64,000 nt of DNA. It comes from Ulvibacter litoralis. GTDB taxonomy: Bacteria > Bacteroidota > Bacteroidia > Flavobacteriales > Flavobacteriaceae. Under the pieces are notes generated by a model, which was not told where the DNA came from, did not search any database, and saw only the letters and a list, made by a program, of their open reading frames with translations. Positions 20,233 through 29,351 of this stretch are shown one piece after another. Made by a program: the position numbers and the translations under genes. How positions within the stretch are numbered: position 1 is the stretch's first letter; the number at the start of each line of letters is the position of its first letter. Location of the stretch: the NCBI RefSeq assembly GCF_900102055.1, contig NZ_FNBA01000001.1, forward strand, positions 62,001 to 126,000, in the 5' to 3' direction.

Positions 20233-21552
20233 ATGAAAAACTTAAAAAAATTACTTTATCTGTTTTCTGCTTGTGCCTTGTTCATCTCGTGTGACTCATT
20301 GGTAGAAGAAGTAAACTATCAGGATGATCCAAATACGGTAGGTTCAGTACCTACTTTAAATTTAATTTCGCAGGCTGAAATCATTGCTATCTACCTTACT
20401 GAAAGCGACGCTTCAAGATATGCCGCAATTAATTCAAATTCAATTAGCGGGAGCAACAACCAGTGGATTGGATATGAAACGTACACCTATTCCCCTGCCG
20501 ATTTTGACGCCCTTTGGTCTAATATTTATATTGAAGGAATTACACAAGCAAGACTCGCAAAGGAGCAAGCTGAAATAGAACTAGACGATGATGCTTTTGC
20601 AACCGCCTGCTTTTTTGAAGCATACTTTTTGGGTGAATTAGCAGCTTCTTTTGGAGACGTTCCAGACTCTGAAGCCTTCATTCCTGGAAACACCAGTCCA
20701 ATGTACGATGCACAAGCTACAGTACTAAATCACGTTCAGGAACTACTTAGCTTAGCCATTTCAAGAGGAAACACCTCTACGTTATACATTACTGACGCCA
20801 ATGGAGGAACAACTAGCACATCAACCCTTGGGCAATTAGCACATAGCATGAAAGCGCGTTACTATATGATATCAAAAGAGTATGGTAATGCTCTAACGGA
20901 AGCACAATCTGGAATTAACACGATAGACGGAGGCTTATTCGGAACTCATGCCGATGCTACTGGTGCTCAAAACATGTGGTATAATTTTACCGCTATTTCT
21001 CGACCTGGAGATACAAGCCCCGTTGGAAGCTATCTTCAAGAGTTAATCATGGTAGATGGCTCTGCAGATAGACTACTAGCTACTCCTGGGGAAGCAGAAC
21101 GATTTGATTTCTACTACCGTGGAAATAGAAACTACAACAATAGAGACGGTGGAATTTTTGACAAAGTAGCCTCCTTACCAATTATAGGATGGCATGAAAC
21201 ACAATTAATTTTAGCAGAAGCCGCCTATAGATCAAGTCAAGAAGGAGTCGCCAGAACTGCACTAAACGCTGTTAGAACTGCACTAGAAACACAATACTCC
21301 GGAAGTTTCCCCGCTTCTACAGCAACAGGAAATACCTTATTATTACACATCCTGGAAGAGAGGTATATTACACTTTGGCCTTCTCCTCAAACATGGCACG
21401 ACATTACACGTACTAATAATGCCTTAGGCGTGCCACCAAAAACAGGTTCTGAAATGCCGCAGCGTTTCTTATACCCTCAAGTAGAATTAAATACGAATAG
21501 TAACGCACCTTCCCCTATTCCTAGTTTATTTACACCAACACCCATAAACTAG
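20233..21552 (+). CDS. SusD/RagB-family surface lipoprotein
   Basis: Nutrient-binding lipoprotein of 439 residues that caps the SusC channel. The lipobox LFISC places the lipidated cysteine at residue 20, followed by an acidic D-S segment. The alpha-helical TPR-like fold is suggested by ARLAKEQAEIE, GQLAHSMKARYYMISKEYGNAL and the C-terminal HETQLILAEAAYRS with ILEERYITLW, all typical of SusD-like proteins. Second gene of the SusCD operon, ended by the terminator at 21581-21612. Confidence 0.9.
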   Translation: MKNLKKLLYLFSACALFISCDSLVEEVNYQDDPNTVGSVPTLNLISQAEIIAIYLTESDASRYAAINSNSISGSNNQWIGYETYTYSPADFDALWSNIYIEGITQARLAKEQAEIELDDDAFATACFFEAYFLGELAASFGDVPDSEAFIPGNTSPMYDAQATVLNHVQELLSLAISRGNTSTLYITDANGGTTSTSTLGQLAHSMKARYYMISKEYGNALTEAQSGINTIDGGLFGTHADATGAQNMWYNFTAISRPGDTSPVGSYLQELIMVDGSADRLLATPGEAERFDFYYRGNRNYNNRDGGIFDKVASLPIIGWHETQLILAEAAYRSSQEGVARTALNAVRTALETQYSGSFPASTATGNTLLLHILEERYITLWPSPQTWHDITRTNNALGVPPKTGSEMPQRFLYPQVELNTNSNAPSPIPSLFTPTPIN

Positions 21553-21580
21553 GAACTTAATACTCATATATTAAGTTTTA

Positions 21581-21612
21581 AAAGCCTGTTGATAACAACA
21601 GGCTTTTTTTTT
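21581..21612 (+). terminator. Intrinsic terminator of the susCD operon
   Basis: AAAGCCTGTTG and CAACAGGCTTT form a perfect 11-bp stem around the 4-nt loop ATAA, followed by an uninterrupted T-run to 21612. It starts 29 nt after the susD stop. Confidence 0.93.
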
Positions 21613-21626
21613 GAAAGAATATTACT

Positions 21627-21658
21627 AAAATCACCTCTTTTCTACGAGATGATTTTTT
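21627..21658 (+). terminator. Second hairpin before rlmB
   Basis: AAAATCACCTC pairs with GAGATGATTTT (one C-A mismatch) around an 8-nt loop and is followed by a short T stretch, only about 12 nt before the rlmB ATG. It may be a backup terminator or a leader structure of rlmB. Confidence 0.35.
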
Positions 21659-21669
21659 ACTTTTACAGC

Positions 21670-22407
21670 ATGAAAAAAGAGACCACCATATTTGGTATTC
21701 ATCCTGTTGAAGAAGCTGTTTCTTCAAATGTATTTATTGATAAGCTTTTTATACAAAAAGGAATAGCAAACCCAAAAATTGACGCTATTGTAAAAGATCT
21801 TGAAAAAAAGCATTGTACAATTTCGTACGTGCCCTTCGAGAAACTTACAAAACTAACACAAGGAAACCATCAAGGTATTATTGCAATAACATCTCCTATT
21901 GCTTTTCACCCTTTGGAAGAAATCGTAGAAAACTTTATTCATGCCAAAGAGAATCCTCTTTTTCTAATTTTAGATCAGATTAGTGATGTTCGTAATTTTG
22001 GAGCCATTTTGCGTACTGCAGAGTGTACAGGCGTAGATGCTGTTATTATCCAGAAAAAAGGAGGTGCACCTGTAAGTGGTGATGCGGTAAAAACATCGGC
22101 AGGAGCTATTTACAAAATTCCTATTTGCAAAGTAGATCATATTAAAGATGCCATTTACTATTTACAAGGTTCTGGTGTTGAAACTATTGGTGCTACGGAA
22201 AAAACCGAAGATAGTTTATATAGTTTGGAACTTAAAAAACCACTTGCCGTTGTAATGGGGTCGGAGGACAAAGGAATTTCTAAATCTGTATTAGCAATTT
22301 TAGACCACAAAGCTTCATTGCCTCTATTAGGAGAAATAAACTCCTTAAATGTTTCTGTTGCGTGTGGTGCTTTTCTATATGAAATCGTAAGACAAAGAAC
22401 GCTATAA
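21670..22407 (+). CDS. rlmB: 23S rRNA (guanosine-2'-O-)-methyltransferase, TrmH/SpoU family
   Basis: SPOUT-class methyltransferase of 245 residues from the ATG at 21670, predicted to methylate G2251 of 23S rRNA with S-adenosylmethionine. The N-terminal substrate-binding domain starts TTIFGIHPVEEAV. The knotted catalytic domain carries motif 1 NFGAILRTAECTG, motif 2 VVMGSEDKGIS and motif 3 LNVSVACGAFLYEIVRQ. An open frame extends 27 codons upstream into the terminator region and is discounted. Related SpoU enzymes modify tRNA, but the IFGIHPVEEA start is typical of RlmB. Confidence 0.88.
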   Translation: MKKETTIFGIHPVEEAVSSNVFIDKLFIQKGIANPKIDAIVKDLEKKHCTISYVPFEKLTKLTQGNHQGIIAITSPIAFHPLEEIVENFIHAKENPLFLILDQISDVRNFGAILRTAECTGVDAVIIQKKGGAPVSGDAVKTSAGAIYKIPICKVDHIKDAIYYLQGSGVETIGATEKTEDSLYSLELKKPLAVVMGSEDKGISKSVLAILDHKASLPLLGEINSLNVSVACGAFLYEIVRQRTL

Positions 22408-23172
22408 AGAAGATTCTTCTTCATTCGTGTTCTTTTTAAAAGTATAGACTACTCGAATAACTTTAGGTTTCTGAACTATAGGAGTTTCTTCTTCTATTTC
22501 AGGAACCTTTTCTTTTTCTATAAAATTTCCATTTTCATCAAACTGCTTTATAAAATCATCTTCTTCAGGATTAAAATCATCTCGTTCCCAAGCATACTTT
22601 TTAGTTTCAATAGGAATCTCCCTAAAAACTAATGCTAATAAAAGTCCGACGCCAAATCCAGACAAATGTCCCTCCCATGATATTTTAGGATCGATAGGTA
22701 ACACATACCATAACAACCCTCCATACACAAATACGACCACAAGAGACAAAGCAATTAACTGGTATTGTTTTGAGAAAATACCTTTAAAGAATAAAAAGGC
22801 GGTTAGCATATACACAACACCACTGGCGCCAATATGATAAGAGGGTCTTCCTATAATCCAAGTAAACAAGCCACACAGCAAAACACCTAACAACAAGACT
22901 TTCCAGCGAATGTTCCTGTAAAAATAAAAGAGCGCTGTTGATAGTACAAATATGGGAATAGAGTTATTAAATAAATGCTTCAGATTACCGTGAATAAAAG
23001 GACCTAATGCTATTCCAACCAAACCTGAAATTTTCCGGGGATAAATTCCTAAATAGTTAAAGTCCCAGTTAAATCTTATTTCAGCCCAAAACACTAACCA
23101 CATAAGCAGTACAAATGCTATTGGATATAAAATAACATCATTCGAAAAAAATAATCCTTTTTGTTTAGACAT
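22402..23172 (-). CDS. Rhomboid-family intramembrane serine protease
   Basis: Integral membrane protein of 256 residues with about six helices over residues 12-185. The family features are H61GNLKHLFNN70 in helix 2, catalytic Ser117 in GASG and catalytic His169 in EGHLSGF. The C-terminal 70 residues are acidic and cytosolic-looking. The stop overlaps the rlmB stop by 6 nt in convergent orientation. Substrate is unknown. Divergent from rarA. Confidence 0.88.
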   Translation of the reverse strand: MSKQKGLFFSNDVILYPIAFVLLMWLVFWAEIRFNWDFNYLGIYPRKISGLVGIALGPFIHGNLKHLFNNSIPIFVLSTALFYFYRNIRWKVLLLGVLLCGLFTWIIGRPSYHIGASGVVYMLTAFLFFKGIFSKQYQLIALSLVVVFVYGGLLWYVLPIDPKISWEGHLSGFGVGLLLALVFREIPIETKKYAWERDDFNPEEDDFIKQFDENGNFIEKEKVPEIEEETPIVQKPKVIRVVYTFKKNTNEEESSL

Positions 23173-23262
23173 ACGAAACCGTATTCAAAAAATGCTCCTA
23201 AATATAAATTTATGATAAAATGTCAGTCAAAAGGTAGTCATAATATTGTAATTTTACACCTT

Positions 23263-24540
23263 ATGAGCGCACCCCTTGCAGAACGTATTCGTCCTAAGAC
23301 ACTGTCCGATTATTTAAGTCAGCAACACTTAATTGGTCCTAACGGAGCACTTACTGCACAGTTGGACTCTGGCGTTCTTTCGTCCATGCTATTTTGGGGA
23401 CCTCCAGGCACAGGTAAAACAACATTAGCTACTATTATTGCCAATCAGTCTAACAGACCTTTTTACACTTTAAGCGCTGTTGATAGCGGTGTCGCTGCCG
23501 TAAGAGAAGTGATTGAAAAAGCAAAAAAAACAGACACCCTTTTTTCTACTAAAAGCCCTATTTTATTTATTGATGAGATTCATCGCTTTAGCAAATCGCA
23601 ACAAGATTCTTTATTAGGCGCTGTAGAAAAAGGACTTATCACGTTAATTGGAGCCACCACTGAAAACCCTAGCTTTGAAGTAATACCCGCACTTCTTTCA
23701 CGTTGTCAGGTTTATATTCTAGAAGCTTTCAGTAAAAAAGACTTAGAAGATCTTTTACACCGAGCTATTAAGGAAGACGAGCTCCTTTCAAAAAAAGACA
23801 TCACACTGAAAGAAACTGAAGCATTGCTTCGTATTTCGGGTGGTGATGCTCGAAAATTACTGAATGTTCTTGAACTCATCGTTCTTTCAGAAAAAGAACA
23901 AGAAGTTATTATTACGAATGACATTGTGCTTCAGAAAGTACAAAAAAACACGGTGTTGTATGACAAAACTGGTGAACAACACTACGATATTGTTTCAGCA
24001 TTTATCAAATCGATAAGAGGAAGTGATCCCAATGCGGCGGTGTATTGGCTGGCACGAATGATTGAAGGTGGCGAAGACATTAAATTTATAGCCAGAAGGT
24101 TGGTTATATTAGCTTCCGAAGACATTGGAAATGCAAACCCGACTGCGCTTGTACTGGCAAACAATACTTTTCAAGCGGTGACCACCATTGGATTTCCTGA
24201 ATCACGAATCATACTGAGTCAGTGCACCATTTACCTCGCTACTTCTGCAAAAAGTAATGCTTCGTATGCTGCAATTAATGAAGCACAGCGATTGGTAAAA
24301 CAAACAGGTGATTTATCGGTTCCATTATCCATTCGGAATGCGCCTACAAAACTAATGAAAGAGTTAGGCTACGGAAAGAATTACGAGTACGCACATAATT
24401 ACGAAGGCAATTTTGTGCCGCACGAATTTTTACCAAAAGAGATTAGTGGCACTACATTTTACAAACCTGGAAACAATCCGAAAGAGACGCATTTAAAAAA
24501 TTATTTAAAAAGCCTTTGGAAGGATAAGTACAATTTCTAG
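23263..24540 (+). CDS. rarA: Replication-associated recombination protein A (RarA/MgsA)
   Basis: AAA+ ATPase of 425 residues related to clamp loaders, acting at stalled replication forks. Walker A GPPGTGKT is at 46-53, Walker B DEIH at 104-107 and sensor 1 [10 protein letters not shown] follows. The C-terminal tetramerisation region shows [25 protein letters not shown]. The ATG at 23263 ([11 protein letters not shown]) matches the family start; 34 upstream codons in frame are discounted. It overlaps the convergent gene by 4 nt, and its probable terminator lies inside that gene. Confidence 0.94.
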   Translation: MSAPLAERIRPKTLSDYLSQQHLIGPNGALTAQLDSGVLSSMLFWGPPGTGKTTLATIIANQSNRPFYTLSAVDSGVAAVREVIEKAKKTDTLFSTKSPILFIDEIHRFSKSQQDSLLGAVEKGLITLIGATTENPSFEVIPALLSRCQVYILEAFSKKDLEDLLHRAIKEDELLSKKDITLKETEALLRISGGDARKLLNVLELIVLSEKEQEVIITNDIVLQKVQKNTVLYDKTGEQHYDIVSAFIKSIRGSDPNAAVYWLARMIEGGEDIKFIARRLVILASEDIGNANPTALVLANNTFQAVTTIGFPESRIILSQCTIYLATSAKSNASYAAINEAQRLVKQTGDLSVPLSIRNAPTKLMKELGYGKNYEYAHNYEGNFVPHEFLPKEISGTTFYKPGNNPKETHLKNYLKSLWKDKYNF

Positions 24541-25352
24541 TTTATTTTCTTATACACTTCGGAAGTGTTTTCTTTTTGAATTATTAGATTTCCTAACGCA
24601 TCAAATGAAACTTTGTAAAGTGCTTCTGAAGTTGTTACAAAATACAACTTCTCTGAAGAAGCTCCTTCAATATTCCCTAACAATAACAAACCATCACCAG
24701 TCGTCGTTGTTTCTTCATATAAGCTATAGCCTTCAGCAGTTTTCCGAAGTAAAAACGATTTCCCATTAAATAAATAATTTGAAAACTTAGCGCTTGGTAA
24801 CGTTGCTACTTTGCTGTTTTCGGCAGGTGCATTTTTAATTTCTTTTGTATTACTATTTTCAGAAACAGGTGTCTTTATAGTAGTAGGAACAGTTGTTGCT
24901 GCTGTCTCGTTGCTTAACAATTCTACATCCTTTTGATCTACACGTAAACTTTTAAAGCTCACAAAGGCTTTTCGTAAGGCATCTTGATAAGAACTTTTAA
25001 ATTCCTTAATCTTACTAGTTCCTTCAACACTCGTATAGACTACAAAACCATTGCAATCTTTTAAAGTAACTTGTAGTTTTTTCCGAAGTACGGAAGGCAA
25101 CTTTTCTACATTAGCATACAAGCCGTCACACCTATTCGCATTGGGGGTTTCGCTATTCAAATACGCATTAAACCCATGCTTTTCTAAGTAAAACTTAGCC
25201 ATTGAGTTTAATTCATATTTGTCTTTTCCATCTAAAAAGTCAAATTGATCTGGAACTATTACATAACTAAATTCACTTAGGTTTGTTGTTTGTGAAATAG
25301 CGGTAGAAAATCCACTTACTATCAAAAATGCTGCTATAAAAAACTTATTCAT
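24537..25352 (-). CDS. Secreted protein of unknown function
   Basis: I do not recognise a named domain. The 271-residue product has a signal peptide (to about residue 20, TAISQ), a globular N-terminal half containing YVIVPDQFDFLDGKDKYELN and DCNGFVVYTSVEGTSKIKEF, a Ser/Thr/Asn-rich linker at about 150-185, and a small C-terminal beta domain (NGKSFLLRKTAEGYSLYEE). The start overlaps the upstream DUF5723 gene by 4 nt (ATGA), so the two are translationally coupled and probably act together at the cell envelope. Confidence 0.7.
   Translation of the reverse strand: MNKFFIAAFLIVSGFSTAISQTTNLSEFSYVIVPDQFDFLDGKDKYELNSMAKFYLEKHGFNAYLNSETPNANRCDGLYANVEKLPSVLRKKLQVTLKDCNGFVVYTSVEGTSKIKEFKSSYQDALRKAFVSFKSLRVDQKDVELLSNETAATTVPTTIKTPVSENSNTKEIKNAPAENSKVATLPSAKFSNYLFNGKSFLLRKTAEGYSLYEETTTTGDGLLLLGNIEGASSEKLYFVTTSEALYKVSFDALGNLIIQKENTSEVYKKIN
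24554..24577 (+). terminator. rarA terminator embedded in the convergent gene
   Basis: ACACTT-CGG-AAGTGT forms a short 6-bp stem with a 3-nt loop, followed by TTTCTTTTT. It lies 14 nt after the rarA stop and entirely inside the last codons of the leftward gene at 24537-25352. Confidence 0.55.
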
Positions 25353-26773
25353 TCTCTGTCAATTTTTATATTGAATCCTAATTGTAAAGATACACTTTTT
25401 GCTTTTGCAAGATTTGAATATGCTAATAGATTATCTGCTGCAATGTAAAAATTAAACTTTCCCACATCTGCCACCAACCCCAAGCCAATATTTGAAGCCG
25501 TATAAGAATCTACTGTATAGGTTGCCTTGGCTGCCAAGAAACTTGCGAAGCGTCTGTAATAAAAAAGAGTTCCTGCCAATTGCGGACCTTTTGGTCGAAA
25601 GACACTGTAATACTGCAAACCGATTGACTGGTTTTTAGGAATAGATCCAGACATATTCATACAATTACAATCAGTACCACCATCGGTAGGCCTTCCGAAA
25701 TTATAGGCAATACTCGCGTTTACTTTCATGGGGAGCATTTGCGTATAAGAGTTATACAAGGTATCGATAGGCACTTCTCTTTCCACTTCATCTTCCAAAT
25801 CACTGTAATACGGAAGAGTACCTTCCTCATTTGCGAGAGGAGGAAAAATAAGCTCTATTCCGTCTAATGTATAATTGGTTCTAGCTTGATACGTTTCCAC
25901 GTCTTTGGTGTGAAAAATAGCTCCAAAATCTAAAATACTTGCCGTCGCTGTAATATCTCTAGTAATATCATACGTCATTCCCACATCGAAACCTATCCCT
26001 AAATTTCCCCCTAGTAATGCGCGACCTAAAATCTCACTTGATACTTGGGATGAATTCTCTTCATCTTGCAATGATGCAATTCCAGAAGTTTCTACCGACA
26101 TATTTACATTTTCAAGACTGTGCTCGTATATATTTGGACTATCGTTATCTCCCAATCGGGTTACAAATTTCCCCGAATTATTGGTGCTTTTAAAACTAGC
26201 CATACTGGAATATAATTTTGCTCGAAGACCAACCGTTAGTTTTTTCCCTATTTGCTTATTAACGCCAAAATGATACACCGTCATTAAATCGGCAGTAGTA
26301 CTAATTTCACCTAAATCAAATTCATAATTTATGTAATCACTATTTCCTTCCCAAACTAAAATTGCCAAATCTCTTGGAAAGTAGAATACAAAATCTAATT
26401 CTTCATAAATTCCTCCTGAAAAATATAGTTTGTTTTTTGCGAGCCATCCAAAATTAATGAGTTCTAGTTGTTGGGTTGCTGTAAAGAAATCTTTCGAACT
26501 CATCTCGAAAATTTTATCTCGGATTCGTGTATTAATGTCTTCGGTAGCATTTGATGCTCCAAAAATATCGTGTACTGAAACACCAGAAGTACCAACATTA
26601 AGATGTATTTGCGATAATAACGGAATGCCGTAATGCGCTTTTTGAGTCAGTTTGGTTCCGGGGTTCAGCAGTAGGTTTTGTGGAATATCTTCCATTCCGT
26701 ACAGCACTTGCTTATTTTGTGCAATACCAACCACACCCAAAAGGGCCAATGAATAAAATAGTAGGATTTTCAT
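25349..26773 (-). CDS. DUF5723-family outer-membrane protein
   Basis: Product of 474 residues with a signal peptide to about residue 18 (GIAQ). The N-terminal LLNPGTKLTQKAHYGIPLLSQIHLNVGTSG pattern and the repeated aromatic/glycine beta-strands through the rest fit the DUF5723 family, thought to form outer-membrane barrels in Bacteroidota. A pair of cysteines occurs in GGTDCNCMNMSG. It lies 4 nt after the lipoprotein gene and overlaps the next gene by 4 nt. Function unknown. Confidence 0.75.
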   Translation of the reverse strand: MKILLFYSLALLGVVGIAQNKQVLYGMEDIPQNLLLNPGTKLTQKAHYGIPLLSQIHLNVGTSGVSVHDIFGASNATEDINTRIRDKIFEMSSKDFFTATQQLELINFGWLAKNKLYFSGGIYEELDFVFYFPRDLAILVWEGNSDYINYEFDLGEISTTADLMTVYHFGVNKQIGKKLTVGLRAKLYSSMASFKSTNNSGKFVTRLGDNDSPNIYEHSLENVNMSVETSGIASLQDEENSSQVSSEILGRALLGGNLGIGFDVGMTYDITRDITATASILDFGAIFHTKDVETYQARTNYTLDGIELIFPPLANEEGTLPYYSDLEDEVEREVPIDTLYNSYTQMLPMKVNASIAYNFGRPTDGGTDCNCMNMSGSIPKNQSIGLQYYSVFRPKGPQLAGTLFYYRRFASFLAAKATYTVDSYTASNIGLGLVADVGKFNFYIAADNLLAYSNLAKAKSVSLQLGFNIKIDRE

Positions 26774-26777
26774 GGTA

Positions 26778-27323
26778 TTATAGCTCTACGTAGTACGTAA
26801 CTTTAGATTGAAGATTTAGGGCTCCTTCAAGATTAGCATTAGACGATGGGATGGTTACTGAAACAATTACCTTAGAGGCTTGTGTAAGGTCAACAATATC
26901 GGCACCCTCTACATTTTCTATAAATTCTGTAATTATTGGATTTGAAACTGTTCCTTGAGCAACAACTGTTTGAGCTGTATAGGTTGTATCGTTTTGAGGT
27001 GTCAAAAATTGAAAATCTGCTTGAAACTCTCGTTCTATACTATTGGTAAACTTAAAATAAAATTCTGCTCTTTTAAGGTTTCTCTGAACTTCAATATCAT
27101 TTAAAAACCGAAGTTCGGTAGTATCACTAACTGTTAAAACAGAAGTTGAAGTTGCAGGATCATAAAAATCGCTAGCAGAAAGATTGAAATAAATTAAATC
27201 TAGATCTATGGTAGGAGTAAGATCTACATTGTCAACTTGATCAAAGTCGGTGTCTTTTATACAAGACACAAACACAAAAAATAGCAGAAATCCTGCTACT
27301 ACGGGGGATAGGTTTGTTTTCAT
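26778..27323 (-). CDS. Small lipoprotein of unknown function
   Basis: Product of 181 residues with a lipoprotein signal (FVFVSC, cysteine near residue 21) followed by a short Asp-rich spacer. The rest looks all-beta (ELRFLNDIEVQRNLKRAEFYFKFTNS, VIVSVTIPSSNANLEGALNLQSKVTYYVEL). It is the first gene of a three-gene leftward operon with a DUF5723 protein and a secreted protein. No enzymatic motif is visible. Confidence 0.7.
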   Translation of the reverse strand: MKTNLSPVVAGFLLFFVFVSCIKDTDFDQVDNVDLTPTIDLDLIYFNLSASDFYDPATSTSVLTVSDTTELRFLNDIEVQRNLKRAEFYFKFTNSIEREFQADFQFLTPQNDTTYTAQTVVAQGTVSNPIITEFIENVEGADIVDLTQASKVIVSVTIPSSNANLEGALNLQSKVTYYVEL

Positions 27324-27370
27324 TAATGGGGATTTAGTATACTAACGTTTTAAATCCCTAAAAAGTATGT

Positions 27371-28060
27371 TTACAGAAACTTTTTTATCTCCAACAAACT
27401 GTCTATCAATTTATAACCTTCAGGGATGGTTTCATTACGGTAATTATAAAATAAAGTTTCCATACCCACGGTTTCGGCACCAAGTATATCTGCTTCAAAT
27501 GAGTCGCCAATCATAATACTTTGCGAAGCTTTTGTTTTTCCCTTCTGAAGAGCGGTTTCAAAAACCAACGGATTGGGTTTTTTAGCCCCCACTTCTTCGG
27601 AAGAGGTTACGGTTTCAAAAAAATCGGAGATGCCACTATTTTTCAGTTTCAGTAATTGTACTTGTTGAAAACCATTGGTTATTATATGAAGCCGATACTT
27701 TTCAGCTAAATAATTCAGAATGTCCATTGAACCCTCCAAAAGATGATTATCTACTGGTAATTCGTCAATATAGGACTCTGCCATTGCATCGATACTATCT
27801 ACGGGAAATGTAATGTCAAAAACCGAAAACGCATCAATTAATCGTCCACGACGCAACTCTTGCTTACTCACTTTCTCCTCTCGAAATAACCTCCAATAGT
27901 CTAAATTGATAGGTTCGTATGTTTCTACAAATACTTGAACATCCAACGCTATCTCGTGTGTTTTAAAAACACGCTGAAACGCAAAAAATGAATTTTTATC
28001 AAAATCCCAAAGGGTATGATCTAAATCAAAGAAAACATCAGTGATGGATTTATGAGTCAT
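27371..28060 (-). CDS. yjjG: HAD-superfamily pyrimidine 5'-nucleotidase, YjjG type
   Basis: HAD hydrolase of 229 residues predicted to dephosphorylate (including non-canonical) pyrimidine nucleoside monophosphates. Motif I is FFDLDHT with nucleophile Asp12 and Asp14, motif II ITNG, motif III GAKKPNPLVF and motif IV MIGDSFEADILGA. A helical cap domain lies between motifs I and II. Its start overlaps the upstream gene by 11 nt. Other HAD phosphatase substrates are possible. Confidence 0.85.
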   Translation of the reverse strand: MTHKSITDVFFDLDHTLWDFDKNSFFAFQRVFKTHEIALDVQVFVETYEPINLDYWRLFREEKVSKQELRRGRLIDAFSVFDITFPVDSIDAMAESYIDELPVDNHLLEGSMDILNYLAEKYRLHIITNGFQQVQLLKLKNSGISDFFETVTSSEEVGAKKPNPLVFETALQKGKTKASQSIMIGDSFEADILGAETVGMETLFYNYRNETIPEGYKLIDSLLEIKKFL

Positions 28061-29345
28061 ATTTTTGTAGTTTTTCTGAAAAAATGGAACGCCAAATTTT
28101 ATTCTTTTCCGAAGAAGAAAAATCTCGATTTGTAAATAGCATGGTAAATGTTCCGTTTACCTTTTCGACAGACCGAAACACATTTGCAATTGTTTTTTTA
28201 ATATCTGATTCATACTTTTTTTCGAATGCCGTTGTGGTCATTGCTAAAGGCTGAATAATTAAAGGCGTTTTAATTTCACTGTCTAAATCGTAAAACAAAA
28301 AAGGCGTACAGGTACCAGCTCTAAAACCAACTTCATTTTCATACACCATGGTATAATCTTTAGCAACTTCTAGCTCGACAAGGTTTCTATAAATTTCAGG
28401 AAGACTTACCAAAAACCGAGCGTTCATAGTACTAAGTACGCTACGATTTGTAATTTCTTCCATACGTTTTTTCTCTTTTTTTAAAATTTCGTATTCTTTC
28501 AATGCTTCAAATGAAAAGATAAGTCCCGTTTCATTGTAATCGGCCACATATTTCACCAACATTTTAAAGGCCAGTCGGTGTGTATTCATGCTTTCCTTAA
28601 AAGTAAGGCTATCTCCCAACAGAAAGAAAACAGTGAGTTTTGACTTGCTTTTTTTAGACTTGTTTACAATCCATTTAAAACTATGATACGGATCTTTCCG
28701 AAGTCGCATAATCACTCTTGTCCGCTCTATAACCGCTCTAAATTTTAGCTTTGACACATCGGAAGCATACCCTAATAAGGTTCGTAAAAACCCTCGTTGG
28801 ATATAGGCAAAAGGCTGAGATGCTTCTACAATGGTATGCACTTTGGTTTTCTTTAGTGGAAATTCAAGATCTGGAAATGCCGTATGTAATACTTCTTTAA
28901 ATTTATACGCCCAAACATCTACAACAGGCTGTTTTAAAAAGCCTTCTTGATACGCCAAACTTTCGGTCACAGGATACCGTCCAATTTCATCTTTTACATG
29001 TGGCAAATACTCTTCGTACCTACTCATTAAGTAAAAACTTGCCGCAAAAATATCGAAAGGTAACGCACAGTGTCCGCTGGTCGAAAAAAAGCATTTGGTG
29101 TCTTCCCAATCTTTAACTGTAATATCTATAGACTCAAATCCTTGCTGTGTTAAAAGCCCTTCGCTTTGCAAAAAAAGTTCATTCCCCATCGCTTGTTTTC
29201 CGTAGGAAAGTTTTGGACCCGAATGAGAAATTAGCTCCTCAATAACAGAAGTAAAACCAATTTCAATCCCTAAAATCCGCGTACAAATATGCCGAAAAGC
29301 ATACGTAATTCTAGGAGTTATTTTTTGAGTATAGATTAATAGCAT
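28050..29345 (-). CDS. Polysaccharide-deacetylase-like protein with degenerate active site
   Basis: Product of 431 residues. The N-terminal 150 residues match a domain found ahead of NodB-like deacetylase domains in Bacteroidota (CALPFDIFAASFYLMSRYEEYLPHVKDEIGRYP). The C-terminal part keeps the family end RAGTCTPFLFYDLDSEIKTPLIIQPLAMTTTAF. The region that normally carries the metal-binding aspartates reads TIVEASQPFAYIQRGFLR, and the usual HPSY-type histidine motif reads FSFEALKEYE. Both lack the expected ligands, so catalytic loss is likely. It is 6 nt downstream of radC. Family recognition is from memory of related sequences. Confidence 0.65.
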   Translation of the reverse strand: MLLIYTQKITPRITYAFRHICTRILGIEIGFTSVIEELISHSGPKLSYGKQAMGNELFLQSEGLLTQQGFESIDITVKDWEDTKCFFSTSGHCALPFDIFAASFYLMSRYEEYLPHVKDEIGRYPVTESLAYQEGFLKQPVVDVWAYKFKEVLHTAFPDLEFPLKKTKVHTIVEASQPFAYIQRGFLRTLLGYASDVSKLKFRAVIERTRVIMRLRKDPYHSFKWIVNKSKKSKSKLTVFFLLGDSLTFKESMNTHRLAFKMLVKYVADYNETGLIFSFEALKEYEILKKEKKRMEEITNRSVLSTMNARFLVSLPEIYRNLVELEVAKDYTMVYENEVGFRAGTCTPFLFYDLDSEIKTPLIIQPLAMTTTAFEKKYESDIKKTIANVFRSVEKVNGTFTMLFTNRDFSSSEKNKIWRSIFSEKLQKYDS

Positions 29346-29351
29346 ATACAG

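Noticed and set aside
22405-22445. rlmB terminator formed by AAGAAG-ATT-CTTCTT
   Set aside because: The short A/T stem is separated by about nine bases from the T-run, too weak to claim.
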